From: Prochlorococcus sp. AG-409-D09
GTDB taxonomy: Bacteria; Cyanobacteriota; Cyanobacteriia; PCC-6307; Cyanobiaceae
DNA: 64,000 nucleotides
Assembly: GCA_003215935.1 (NCBI GenBank)
Contig: QCJQ01000003.1
Location: 1-64,000, forward strand
Reading direction: 5' to 3'
Below the pieces are notes generated by a model that did not search any database, was not told the DNA's origin, and was given only the letters and a program-made list of their open reading frames with translations. Of the stretch, positions 20,797 to 30,713 are shown one piece after another; the stretch's first letter is position 1, and every line of letters begins with the position of its first letter. Made by a program: the position numbers and the translations under genes.

Positions 20797-22296
20797 TCAT
20801 TTTCCTGGCTCCAATCCAAGAATAGAATCATTACGATCCCTTATAGCAATAAATGAGCTGACATCTTTACGAAGGTTTTTCCCGAAAGTAGGCAACAACT
20901 GCTTAAGTTTATTCTTCCATGGTTCAGAAGACATTTTATCAGCCCAACATTTCTGCAAGACTTCAAGCATGATTGAAACCGCAGTACTAGCACCTGGAGA
21001 GGCTCCTAATAATACAGCCAATGAACCATCAGAAGAAGATACAACTTCTGTCCCCATTTTCAATATCCCACCCTCTTTAGTATTTTTAATTATTTGAACT
21101 CTTTGACCTGCTATCGACAAATTCCAATCATTTGAATTAACACTAGGTAAGAAATTACGAAGAGAATCAATGCGATCACTATTATTAAGTTTTAATTGGT
21201 CAATTAAATACTTTGCTAGATCAAAATTCTTAATACCTGCCTGAATTATTGGATAAAAGTTATTTGAATTAACAGAAGAAAAAAGATCCCATATAGAACC
21301 ATGCTTTAAGAATTTTGTGGAAAATCCTGCAAATGGACCGAAAAGCAATGACCGGGAACCTCCAATCCATCGTGTATCTAAATGTGGTACGGACATTGGA
21401 GGTGCTCCTAGATTTGCCTTCCCATAAACCTTTGCATTATGAAGTTCAGTCACACTCGATTCTTTACATACGAGCCACTGTCCACTAACAGGAAACCCTC
21501 CATATTCTCTACCTTCGGGAATACCAGATTTCTGTAAAAGTGTTAAAGCCCCTCCTCCAGCCCCAAGAAAAACGAATGGGGCGCAAATCAACTGGGATTG
21601 TGTACCCCTTTGAAGTTCTAACTGCCATTGACCTTCCAAGCTACTTTGTAAATCTAAAACTTCTGTGGAGAAAAGGAATTGAATAGAATCAGATTCTTCT
21701 ATGCTATCCAAATAAGCTAAGGTTAGCTCCCCAAAATCAATATCTGTTCCTCTGCGAATTCTCGTAGCGGCAATCTTCTCAGAAAGTTCTCGTCCATCTA
21801 TTACTAATGGCATCCATGAATAAAGCTCTTCTAGGTCAGTACTCCATTCCATCGATGCAAATGCATATTCAGAACTAAGTGCCTCATAACGAGACCTCAG
21901 AAAATCAACATCATCCGCTCCAAAGACAACGCTTATATGGGGCAAATTATTCAAAAACTTTTTCGGTGAAAGTTTCCCTGATTCTGATAAAGAAGCCCAG
22001 AAGTCGAGACTTTGCTCAAAAGCTAAATTTATTTGAAGAGCTTTACCAATATCAATAGAGCCATCAGCCCTTATAGGTGTGTAATTAAGTTCGCAATTTG
22101 CAGCATGTCCCGTCCCAGCATTATTCATTGCATGACTGCTTTCTAGACCTGGAGCATCTAATCTTTCAACAATCAAAATCCTTAAGTCAGGCTCAAGCTC
22201 GTGCAGCAAAGCTGCCAACGTTGTACTCATGATCCCAGCACCGACAAGCACTGCGTCATAATTATTTTCTGAACCAAGAACGTTAGTCAAATACAC
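20797..22296 (-). CDS. mqo: Malate:quinone oxidoreductase
   Basis: [53 protein letters not shown]. Confidence 0.94.
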   Translation of the reverse strand: MYLTNVLGSENNYDAVLVGAGIMSTTLAALLHELEPDLRILIVERLDAPGLESSHAMNNAGTGHAANCELNYTPIRADGSIDIGKALQINLAFEQSLDFWASLSESGKLSPKKFLNNLPHISVVFGADDVDFLRSRYEALSSEYAFASMEWSTDLEELYSWMPLVIDGRELSEKIAATRIRRGTDIDFGELTLAYLDSIEESDSIQFLFSTEVLDLQSSLEGQWQLELQRGTQSQLICAPFVFLGAGGGALTLLQKSGIPEGREYGGFPVSGQWLVCKESSVTELHNAKVYGKANLGAPPMSVPHLDTRWIGGSRSLLFGPFAGFSTKFLKHGSIWDLFSSVNSNNFYPIIQAGIKNFDLAKYLIDQLKLNNSDRIDSLRNFLPSVNSNDWNLSIAGQRVQIIKNTKEGGILKMGTEVVSSSDGSLAVLLGASPGASTAVSIMLEVLQKCWADKMSSEPWKNKLKQLLPTFGKNLRKDVSSFIAIRDRNDSILGLEPGK

Positions 22297-22369
22297 AAAT
22301 TAATCTTCTCTATTGCACAGATGTTGTATTAACTAACTAAGCTACACGCAGACAGGATCAAAAACTCCA

Positions 22370-22615
22370 ATGAGCAATGAAACTTTGCCCCTCACCCATG
22401 AGAATGTAGAAACAGTGCTAGATGAATTAAGACCATTCCTTCTCGCAGATGGAGGAAATGTAGAGGTAGCTGAAATTGACGGTCCTATAGTAAAAGTAAG
22501 GCTTCAAGGGGCATGTGGCAGTTGCCCCAGCAGTACGATGACTCTAAAAATGGGAATAGAGAGGAAGTTGCGCGAAATGATTCCTGAAGTTAATGAAGTA
22601 ATTCAAGTTTTATAA
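22370..22615 (+). CDS. NifU-like Fe-S scaffold protein
   Basis: [19 protein letters not shown]...[20 protein letters not shown]. Confidence 0.94.
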   Translation: MSNETLPLTHENVETVLDELRPFLLADGGNVEVAEIDGPIVKVRLQGACGSCPSSTMTLKMGIERKLREMIPEVNEVIQVL

Positions 22616-22712
22616 AAGAGGCTAAATACATTTAGCAATAAAAATAATAAACTAAATTTTCAATAAAAACATATAGATTATAAATAAAATAGTTATGCCT
22701 CTATAAAAATAA

Positions 22713-22979
22713 CTATGACAGTTCCCTTTTTATGACTGATTTATAATCTAAACAATCTAATGGTAAACCATTATATATAAGTATTCCTAGAGGAGCAAAA
22801 ATTCCAATAGTGAAAATCAAGTTTGAGATACTCAAACCAAATAATTTAAAAAAGTAAGTTATTCCATAAAGTACAACTAGATAAGAATGTAAAAATAAAA
22901 ATTCCTTTGGCTTCTGGACTGGCCATCTAAGGAAAGTACCTGCAAAGAACAATACTCCTTTCATCTTTAATAAACCCAA
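22713..22979 (-). CDS. Hypothetical membrane protein
   Basis: 88 aa ORF with hydrophobic segments, in a non-overlapped gap. Confidence 0.5.
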   Translation of the reverse strand: MGLLKMKGVLFFAGTFLRWPVQKPKEFLFLHSYLVVLYGITYFFKLFGLSISNLIFTIGIFAPLGILIYNGLPLDCLDYKSVIKRELS

Positions 22980-23170
22980 ATCTTGTGAACTGGAAATTCA
23001 ACAAAAGGATATCATCCTTATGATGAAACTTATCCAATAATGTTGGTTGGGAAGCTTACTATCAAGTGAGACCAAAGGATAATCTATACGGCTGGAAGCA
23101 AAATTTTATTTACAAAAGTGTAAAAAATGCTTTCCTTTAAAGTCTCTTAAACTAGCTCAAAAAGATTATA

Positions 23171-23311
23171 TTAACTTCTCTTCATAAAATTCCTTTCATT
23201 GATTTCTGATTCTAATTTTTTCATTTTCTGTTTCCACCAAAGTGTGGCAATAAAAACCCAAGCAAAAAAAGCAACTAAAATTGCAATACTTGCTGAATAA
23301 TCCATAGTCAT
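23171..23311 (-). CDS. 46-aa single-TM micro-protein
   Basis: MTMDYSASIAILVAFFAWVFIATLWWKQKMKKLESEINERNFMKRS: TM helix then charged amphipathic tail; below ORF-track cutoff. Confidence 0.5.
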   Translation of the reverse strand: MTMDYSASIAILVAFFAWVFIATLWWKQKMKKLESEINERNFMKRS

Positions 23312-23646
23312 TAATTAAAAGTCAAGCAAAGTAAAATATATATTTTGAAATCTATTTATATCGAAGATTAAATTCATAGATTTTAATTAGATAAAAAGTA
23401 ATTAATAATATCAATATAACCAAATACCATAATATTCTCCTAGCAAGTTAACCCTATTTAATCTCTTTTAATAAACTCAATCCAATAGCACCTATTATCA
23501 AAAGGTATTTATATAAAGAGTTCTACACATAATTCAATTTATGATAGAGAATAAATACTCTGCAAGAATATTAAAACATGTTCAAGATATCGATTATTTC
23601 TAGAAACGGGATTCAAAGATTATTTAATTAATTTATTTAGACTCTA

Positions 23647-24315
23647 CTAAAATAAGTTTACTGAGGTCTTTTGAATCCAAAACAAGCCAATGACTATTGA
23701 AAGCCCTCCTGTTCCCCCCATCAGAAGGGAAGATAGATTATTTCCAAGTTTTCCAGACGCAATTGATATTCCTAAAACCACTGATGACATTGCAATAATT
23801 GATCCAAGTAAATAAGAAAACATATAAACAATAGCCAATATTGGAGGGAGTGCTAAAGCTGGGATTACCGCAAGCAAATGACTTGCGCCAGCTAAACCAT
23901 GAATAACTCCAAGCCCTGTAGCAGCATGTGTGTGTTTTCTATGAAATTTTCTGCCTAATAAATGAAAATGCACGTGCTCGTGACGAGGGCCTTCACCATG
24001 CCTATGCTTATGCAAATGAATATTTACGCCTAAAGAGGAACGAATTGCTAAAACACCTAATAATAAAAGTGTCAATCCAACAACAAACTCGGCTAAAGAA
24101 GACATTCTCTCAATATCAATAAGGTCTTTAGCTAAAATTGCCATTAATGAAAGTATCAAAACTCCTGTTGAATGTCCTAAACCCCAAGCCAAACCATCTT
24201 TTAAAGCAGATTTAGGGCTACTCATAGAATTAGGCGCCATAGCTACCAAATGATCTGCTCCACTAACAACGTGAACAGCCCCAGCAGCAAAACCTGTAAT
24301 TACACTAAATAGCAT
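23647..24315 (-). CDS. NicO/HupE-like nickel/cobalt transporter family protein with His-rich loop
   Basis: HVVSGADHLVAM and HGLAGASHLLAVIPAL repeats; loop HLHKHRHGEGPRHEHVHFHLLGRKFHRKHTHA. Confidence 0.65.
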   Translation of the reverse strand: MLFSVITGFAAGAVHVVSGADHLVAMAPNSMSSPKSALKDGLAWGLGHSTGVLILSLMAILAKDLIDIERMSSLAEFVVGLTLLLLGVLAIRSSLGVNIHLHKHRHGEGPRHEHVHFHLLGRKFHRKHTHAATGLGVIHGLAGASHLLAVIPALALPPILAIVYMFSYLLGSIIAMSSVVLGISIASGKLGNNLSSLLMGGTGGLSIVIGLFWIQKTSVNLF

Positions 24316-24583
24316 GCAGGAAGAGAATGAACGTTAACTTGTTAAAGAAACCATCTCAATAAATTCATGAGATAGAACTCATCAAAGAAGATTTAATCAA
24401 CAAGAAAAAAGAATCAAGAGGTCTACCTGCCTCTTAACAATTCTTTAATTATTTAATATATCATTAAGAGAATTCATTTTATCAAAAAGTAAATATTAAT
24501 TATTTAAAAATATATAATTATATTTTTAGCTTAATTTTTTTAAATATAAATAAAATTAATTATCAATTGTAATTAAAGGATTT

Positions 24584-24778
24584 TTAAGATTTTCTTCCTC
24601 CATGCCCATGAGCTATTCCAAGTTCATGCATTTTAGCGTGTTCATCAATTGTATCTCTTAATTCTTTTGACCCAGGGCCAAATGAGGCATAAACTCCATA
24701 AGCTATGAAAGCAACCAGAAGAACTACTATCCCTCCAATAACTGTCAACAAAGTAGGATCAGCTGCTGTTGTTTCCAT
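24584..24778 (-). CDS. PsbN-like photosystem II-associated protein with C-terminal extension
   Basis: From ATG 24778: METTAADPTLLTVIGGIVVLLVAFIAYGVYASFGPGSKELRDTIDEHAKMHELGIAHGHGGRKS; similar to the PsbN pattern MET...Y-x-x-FGPxSKELxDPFxxH. Confidence 0.55.
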   Translation of the reverse strand: METTAADPTLLTVIGGIVVLLVAFIAYGVYASFGPGSKELRDTIDEHAKMHELGIAHGHGGRKS

Positions 24779-24937
24779 TGGTAAAAATAAATTGAGATAT
24801 ATTCTACAAGATAAAAGCAAGAATCAAGGGTTGTTGAACCGAACAAGCAAAATATAAAAAGTCAATTAACGCTCCAATTAAAATTTCAAAGGCGACGTAA
24901 ATCTCAACAAGTCCCAATGATTAGCATTAAATATTTA

Positions 24938-25036
24938 CTACAAAGTTGAATTATACGCCAGCAATCCAAAAAATCCCAGTATCAATAAGATACTAGCTAT
25001 TCTGCTAAAAGTGATTGGGCCAAAATCTATCTTCAT
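24938..25036 (-). CDS. 32-aa single-TM micro-protein candidate
   Basis: MKIDFGPITFSRIASILLILGFFGLLAYNSTL; short, not in ORF track. Confidence 0.35.
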   Translation of the reverse strand: MKIDFGPITFSRIASILLILGFFGLLAYNSTL

Positions 25037-25134
25037 TGGATTAGACAACTCTATTTAAATCATAAATCTTTTAAAAGCCTAGTTAGTATTATCTATTGAT
25101 TTTGTTAAAGTTATTAAAACCCTAAAATTCAAAC

Positions 25135-25458
25135 CTACATTGTCGATAAATCAACATCTGATATCCATTCCTCTCTAATAAGCAAATCATCTAAGAATTC
25201 ATTTAAATAAACATTAAAGATCTCCCTGTCAGGACAACTGTGTATTATGACTAAATTACCATCAGCATCAAGTTTATATTCGCCTTCTTCTGGCTTATGC
25301 CAATCATTCTCAACATGCTGAGGTTGATATCCAAGTAATTCAATATTCTCTTTATATCTTGCATGTATTGTGATATGAAGCATATATCTTTCATCAAACT
25401 TTCCATCATAACTCTCGTAAAAATCATCCCAAGAATTACCATTCACTTCAGAAGTCAT
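25135..25458 (-). CDS. Hypothetical acidic protein
   Basis: 107 aa ORF, isolated, no strong overlap with other genes. Confidence 0.5.
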   Translation of the reverse strand: MTSEVNGNSWDDFYESYDGKFDERYMLHITIHARYKENIELLGYQPQHVENDWHKPEEGEYKLDADGNLVIIHSCPDREIFNVYLNEFLDDLLIREEWISDVDLSTM

Positions 25459-25631
25459 CTAAGAAACCCTATAAGCAAGAGAATTATCATAAAATTTAAG
25501 CTCTTATAAGGAAGAAATAAGCAATTAAATAGTTTTATCAATAAACACATATATAAATGTATAAATTCTAAGTATAAAATTCTCCTTTTTAGAGCAAAGG
25601 AACCACCTTAAAAATAAAAATTCAATAAGTA

Positions 25632-25769
25632 TTATTTGTCGTTTAATGTATTATCTTTAACTTCAACAGATTTAGTTTTTTCAATTGATTTCAATGAATG
25701 TTCTATCTTTCCATTAAACATTACAACCCATTCCTGGGCTTTAATCTTATATTTATTGTCATCAGTCAT
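25632..25769 (-). CDS. 45-aa hypothetical small ORF
   Basis: MTDDNKYKIKAQEWVVMFNGKIEHSLKSIEKTKSVEVKDNTLNDK; the frame stays open about 20 codons further upstream. Confidence 0.35.
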   Translation of the reverse strand: MTDDNKYKIKAQEWVVMFNGKIEHSLKSIEKTKSVEVKDNTLNDK

Positions 25770-25826
25770 CTCTACTATTCCTTCAACAAGTAAATCAGAC
25801 CCATTTCTAGCAGAATCAGTGCCACC

Positions 25827-27080
25827 ATGTCACGCAATTCGCCATCAAAGACAATCTTTAATAATGAAAGCTCAGGTTTATTCAAGCCTAGGCAATTAGG
25901 CCTTAAAGAACTAATGCCCGCATTGCAAAACAAAATTTATTTTAATTATGGGGGACAAGGCCCGATACCTAATCCAGCTTTAGAATCTATTTTCAGAAGC
26001 TGGGAAAAGATACAAGAACTAGGACCTTTTACTAATAAGGTCTGGCCTTATATTGCTAACGAAATCATAGAAACAAAGAAAGATTTATCAAAAATCTGTG
26101 GAGTTGAACATAGCCGAATTGCTTTAACTGAGAATGTTACTAGTGGATGTGTTTATCCTCTGTGGGGGCTGCCTTTCAAAAAAGGGGAAAGAATTTTAAT
26201 TAGTGATTGCGAACACCCTGGCGTAGTAGCGGCTTGCAAAGAAATAGCTCTCAGAAAAGAGCTCAATATAGATATTCTTAAAGTTCGTCAACTAAGAAGG
26301 GGAATAGAAAACTCACAAGAAACAGAATTTGAAGTAATTCAAGCTTTAAAAAATTCTCTGCATAAAAATACAAAGTTAGTAGTTATTTCACATGTTCTAT
26401 GGAACACAGGACAACTAATACCTATAAGTGTGATATCAAACACACTAAAAAAACACCCTTCCAAGCCTTACTTATTAGTTGATGCTGCACAAAGTTTTGG
26501 GCAAATACCAATTGCTCAAGCATGTCAAAATTCTGATATCTATGCTTTCACAGGGCATAAATGGGCATGTGGACCAGAAGGGTTAGGAGGTGTAGTTCTA
26601 TCTGATCGCATAATCTTAGAGTCAAAGCCAACTCTTATTGGGTGGCGTAGCCTACAAAAAGAAGTAAGTATATACGAAGAGGGTATCACGCAGTTTCATA
26701 CCGATGGCAGACGGTTTGAAGTCGCAACTTCATGTATCCCTTTACTTTCAGGTTTGCGTTGTTCCTTAAAATTACTCAATGAAGAAGATAGTGTCTCACA
26801 AAGGTTGATAAAGATTCAAAAGTTAAGTCGATATTTATGGGATGGATTAAATGAAATGAAAAATGTAAAAACAGTTCTTAATGGAGCACCACCATGTGGT
26901 TTAGTAAGTTTTCACTTATTAAACCAAGAAGCAGACAATAAGCTCGTATCAGATCTAGGGAAACAAGATATCTGGATAAGAATTTTAGAAGATCCTGCCT
27001 GGTTACGTGCCTGTGTTCACGTAACCACCAATCAAAGCGAGATATCAGAACTTATTAGAGCTATAGGTCAAATAGTATAA
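25827..27080 (+). CDS. Class V aminotransferase (cysteine desulfurase / cystine lyase-like)
   Basis: PLP-lysine motif YAFTGHKWACGPEGLGG; LVDAAQSFGQIP. Confidence 0.88.
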   Translation: MSRNSPSKTIFNNESSGLFKPRQLGLKELMPALQNKIYFNYGGQGPIPNPALESIFRSWEKIQELGPFTNKVWPYIANEIIETKKDLSKICGVEHSRIALTENVTSGCVYPLWGLPFKKGERILISDCEHPGVVAACKEIALRKELNIDILKVRQLRRGIENSQETEFEVIQALKNSLHKNTKLVVISHVLWNTGQLIPISVISNTLKKHPSKPYLLVDAAQSFGQIPIAQACQNSDIYAFTGHKWACGPEGLGGVVLSDRIILESKPTLIGWRSLQKEVSIYEEGITQFHTDGRRFEVATSCIPLLSGLRCSLKLLNEEDSVSQRLIKIQKLSRYLWDGLNEMKNVKTVLNGAPPCGLVSFHLLNQEADNKLVSDLGKQDIWIRILEDPAWLRACVHVTTNQSEISELIRAIGQIV

Positions 27081-27089
27081 AAAAATCAA

Positions 27090-28619
27090 TCAAGGGTTCG
27101 GTTTCATCATTAATGCCTTAACTACTTCTTTTTTATCATCAAAATACACCTTTTCTTCTCCGAAAATCTGATAATCTTCATGCCCCTTACCTGCAATTAA
27201 AACCACATCAGATCTATTGGCCATATTTATTGCCATTTTAATAGCATTAGAACGATTATTTTCAACATAAATCTCTTCAGTAGTATTAGTTCCTGATAAA
27301 ATGTCTTTGATTATACGACAAGGATCTTCAGTCCTAGGATTGTCAGAAGTTATAACCAACTTATCTGCATATTGAGAAGAGATTCTTCCCATCTGAGATC
27401 TTTTACTTCGGTCTCTATCACCTCCACAACCAAAAACACAAATCAAGCTACCGGAGCAAAACGGTCTCAAAGAAGTAAGCACTTTTAATAAGGCATCAGG
27501 AGTATGTGCGTAATCCACCAAAACAGTAGGATGAGTAGATGAATTTTTTATATTGTCTACACTTACTCGATCCATTCGACCATTAACTCCCGGGAAATCG
27601 GGAATAGCTCCTAAAAGTGCCTTCAATGGTAATCCATGCTGGAGCAAAACACCTACAGATTGAAGAACATTCATTACATTAAACTCTCCAATCAAAGGAG
27701 ATTTAAAATGCCCTGATCCAACTGGACTATGAAAAACCCCCTTTGCTCCATCAGTATTCATTACCAAATCTGTTACATAAAGTTCAGCTTTAAATCTCTC
27801 TGCGACTTTTGGGTTTAACGAACTTTTCCAACAGTCATTACCCAGTTTCTTTGCTAATTTCCTACCCCATAAATTATCTATATTTACAATTGAGTTAGGC
27901 CTATTATCAACAGCAAGAAATGGCTCCTTAAAAAGAAGTGCTTTGGTTTCAAAGTACTCTTCAATTGAATGGTGATAATCAAGGTGATCTTGAGTTAAGT
28001 TGCTAAAAACTGCACCTGAAAATCTACAACCTGCAATACGATTTTGTGCTAATGAATGAGAGCTTACCTCCATAGCTGCAAATTGAACATTTGATTTAGA
28101 CACTTTTGCAAGCTTAAATTGTAAGGATGTTGCAAATTCAGTTGTATGAATCGCAATCTCACTATGTAATGGCCATCTATTTACTAATGTGCCAAATAAT
28201 GCGGATGGTTTACCTAGCGAATTGCTTAAATATTCGATCAAATGTGTAATTGTTGTTTTCCCATTAGTACCCGTCACTCCAATTAAATTAATTTTTGATG
28301 AAGGATAATTCCAAAAAGCTGATGCTAATTCACCAATCCATTTTTCAATAGGGTCAGGCAAAAAAATAACAGCATCTTTTATCGTAGGGGAGTTAAAGTC
28401 AAAAGCAGCTTTACTAATGACACAAGCAACTGCACCAGCTTTTTTTGCTTGAGGCCAAAAACTGCCTCCATCAACTTTTTGACCAGGTAAACCTAAAAAT
28501 AAAGTGTTTTTATTAATTAAACGAGAGTCAGATGCAAGATTTTCTATTAAAGGATTTGGCAGTCCAGATGGAATCTTAATTCCAACAATTTCTAAAAGTT
28601 CATGAAATTTATAACTCAT
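27090..28619 (-). CDS. murE: UDP-N-acetylmuramyl-tripeptide synthetase MurE
   Basis: GVTGTNGKTTITHLIEYL, DYAHTPDALLKVL, FGCGGDRDRSKRSQMG. Confidence 0.96.
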   Translation of the reverse strand: MSYKFHELLEIVGIKIPSGLPNPLIENLASDSRLINKNTLFLGLPGQKVDGGSFWPQAKKAGAVACVISKAAFDFNSPTIKDAVIFLPDPIEKWIGELASAFWNYPSSKINLIGVTGTNGKTTITHLIEYLSNSLGKPSALFGTLVNRWPLHSEIAIHTTEFATSLQFKLAKVSKSNVQFAAMEVSSHSLAQNRIAGCRFSGAVFSNLTQDHLDYHHSIEEYFETKALLFKEPFLAVDNRPNSIVNIDNLWGRKLAKKLGNDCWKSSLNPKVAERFKAELYVTDLVMNTDGAKGVFHSPVGSGHFKSPLIGEFNVMNVLQSVGVLLQHGLPLKALLGAIPDFPGVNGRMDRVSVDNIKNSSTHPTVLVDYAHTPDALLKVLTSLRPFCSGSLICVFGCGGDRDRSKRSQMGRISSQYADKLVITSDNPRTEDPCRIIKDILSGTNTTEEIYVENNRSNAIKMAINMANRSDVVLIAGKGHEDYQIFGEEKVYFDDKKEVVKALMMKPNP

Positions 28620-28962
28620 TAAATTCCTCGAAAAGAGATTTACTTGATAAATTATTTTTTTCCAATTTCTGAATTTCTTTTTGAAGCCAATTAAATAGAG
28701 ATTGTCCTCCTATTCTTGGTGAAACTCTTGGTAAAGAGTATTTACCTATGCTAAATCCAAAGTCAATTTTCATAACAGGAACTTCTAAATCATAAAGTAT
28801 TCTTTCTTCTTGAGAAAGTTCTCCATTATCAATATCTATTACATTAAGTAGTAATGATGGAGTTAATTCCTCAAGAGGCAATGCTCTTAAACGTTCTTCG
28901 AGTTTTTGACACAAGCAACACCCAGAACGACTATACAAAATAAGTGTAAAAACTCTTTTCAT
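28609..28962 (-). CDS. Glutaredoxin-like (DUF836) protein
   Basis: [19 protein letters not shown] CxxC motif, EVPVMKID. Confidence 0.8.
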   Translation of the reverse strand: MKRVFTLILYSRSGCCLCQKLEERLRALPLEELTPSLLLNVIDIDNGELSQEERILYDLEVPVMKIDFGFSIGKYSLPRVSPRIGGQSLFNWLQKEIQKLEKNNLSSKSLFEEFNEL

Positions 28963-29198
28963 TTATCAGGTACTGGGTCGCAACCACATGGAGTAAAGGG
29001 ATGACAACGCAATAATCTTTTAATAGCAAGCCATCCTCCTCTCCAAGGACCGTGGCGAGAAATTGCTTCATAACTATATTCGCTACATGTAGGGATGAAC
29101 CGACAATTGGGTCCTAATAAAGGGGATATTAATTTGCGATAAAGGTTAATCAACCCTAAAAAAATATGTGAAATCACCTTATTACAGTTTAAGAGCAT
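28959..29198 (-). CDS. yidD: Membrane protein insertion efficiency factor YidD
   Basis: [49 protein letters not shown]. Confidence 0.93.
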   Translation of the reverse strand: MLLNCNKVISHIFLGLINLYRKLISPLLGPNCRFIPTCSEYSYEAISRHGPWRGGWLAIKRLLRCHPFTPCGCDPVPDK

Positions 29199-29300
29199 CT
29201 TTAAAGATAGAATAATGAGCTAGCTCAAAGTTCTGGCTAAATTGATTTTACAGTTCATGATGGCCAGATCTTTAAGCAATTATCCCTTAATTTCAATCTT

Positions 29301-29909
29301 ATGTCTCGATATCGTGGACCTCGCCTGAGGATCACGCGTCGCTTGGGAGATCTTCCAGGTCTCACCAGGAAGGCCGCAAAACGGTCAAATCCTCCAGGTC
29401 AGCACGGCCAAGCCCGTCGCAAGCGCTCAGAATACGCGATCCGATTAGAAGAGAAACAAAAGCTTCGATTCAATTACGGAATTTCGGAGCGTCAACTTGT
29501 AAGGTACGTAAAAAAAGCACGTGCTCAAGAAGGTTCAACCGGAACTAATCTTCTCAAGCTCTTGGAAAATAGACTGGATAATGTTTGCTTCAGAGTTGGG
29601 TTTGGTCCAACCATTCCTGGTTCTAGGCAGTTCGTAAACCATGGACACATAACAGTCAATGGGAGGGTTACAGATATTGCTAGTTACCAATGCAAAGCTG
29701 GCGATGTAATTGCTGTACGAGAAAGAAAAGCTAGTAAAAAATTAGCAGAAGCTAATTTAGAGTTTCCTGGCTTAGCAAATGTACCTCCACACATAGAGCT
29801 AGACAAAGCAAAAATGTCAGCAAAAGTTACTTCGCAAATCGATCGAGAATGGGTCGCTCTAGAGATCAATGAGTTACTAGTTGTTGAATATTACTCACGT
29901 AAAGTATAA
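29301..29909 (+). CDS. rpsD: 30S ribosomal protein S4
   Basis: [22 protein letters not shown]...[34 protein letters not shown]. Confidence 0.98.
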   Translation: MSRYRGPRLRITRRLGDLPGLTRKAAKRSNPPGQHGQARRKRSEYAIRLEEKQKLRFNYGISERQLVRYVKKARAQEGSTGTNLLKLLENRLDNVCFRVGFGPTIPGSRQFVNHGHITVNGRVTDIASYQCKAGDVIAVRERKASKKLAEANLEFPGLANVPPHIELDKAKMSAKVTSQIDREWVALEINELLVVEYYSRKV

Positions 29910-29962
29910 ACAATTTAAATCCATTCTTCTTGAATGGATTTAGCTATACATTACTAAACCTT

Positions 29963-29990
29963 AACCTCCTTACTCAAAGGAGGTTTTTTA
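29963..29990 (+). terminator. Rho-independent terminator after rpsD
   Basis: AACCTCCTT-ACTCA-AAGGAGGTT followed by TTTT. Confidence 0.92.
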
Positions 29991-30713
29991 TTTTAACAAG
30001 GCCTTAATTAATACTTAGTGACTAGTAATTTATATATGCTAAGAGTATAGAAAGAAATATTAAATGTCAATAGTTGATGCACTATAATATTGTAAAGCGA
30101 TCTATTTTCAAACAAGGTTAAGACTCATAATAGACGCATTACTTTTTACATTATTTTAACACCTATCTGCTATATATTAGTACGAGTTAAAATAAGATAC
30201 TAGAAGGTCTTTTATTTCAAGTTTTCCTAGTATTTCTTGTGAGATATTCTACTAAATATTATTATAATAACTAGATTAAATTCATAATTCCACTCTATCT
30301 TTTCTTAAGGCTAGAAACAATTAACAACCGCACTACAATTAAACTTTAGCACTATCTACAAAAACATTATTCTAGTCAATAGATTCTTTAGAAAAAGATC
30401 AAAGCTATATCTCACTAAGTTTTATTCTCCTAAAGTTCAAAATTTTGTTAGTATTTCCTTAATTAAAAAAATTAAATTAATTGGCCTTTATTAAAAATTT
30501 CTAAATTAAAAATTTCTCACCCAAAAACCAGATGCATCTAGAAACCTACCGTAACTCTAGAGAGAAACAATATTATTCCTAGCAAAGTTCATTTTATTTT
30601 TGATCTTAATGGTTGATTAGAGTTCAATTCATAGCGTAAATATTTTTTGCATCTAACGACTTTTAAATCTAGATTTTTGGCTATGAGTCTTTAACCTGTA
30701 AAAAGAATTTTGG

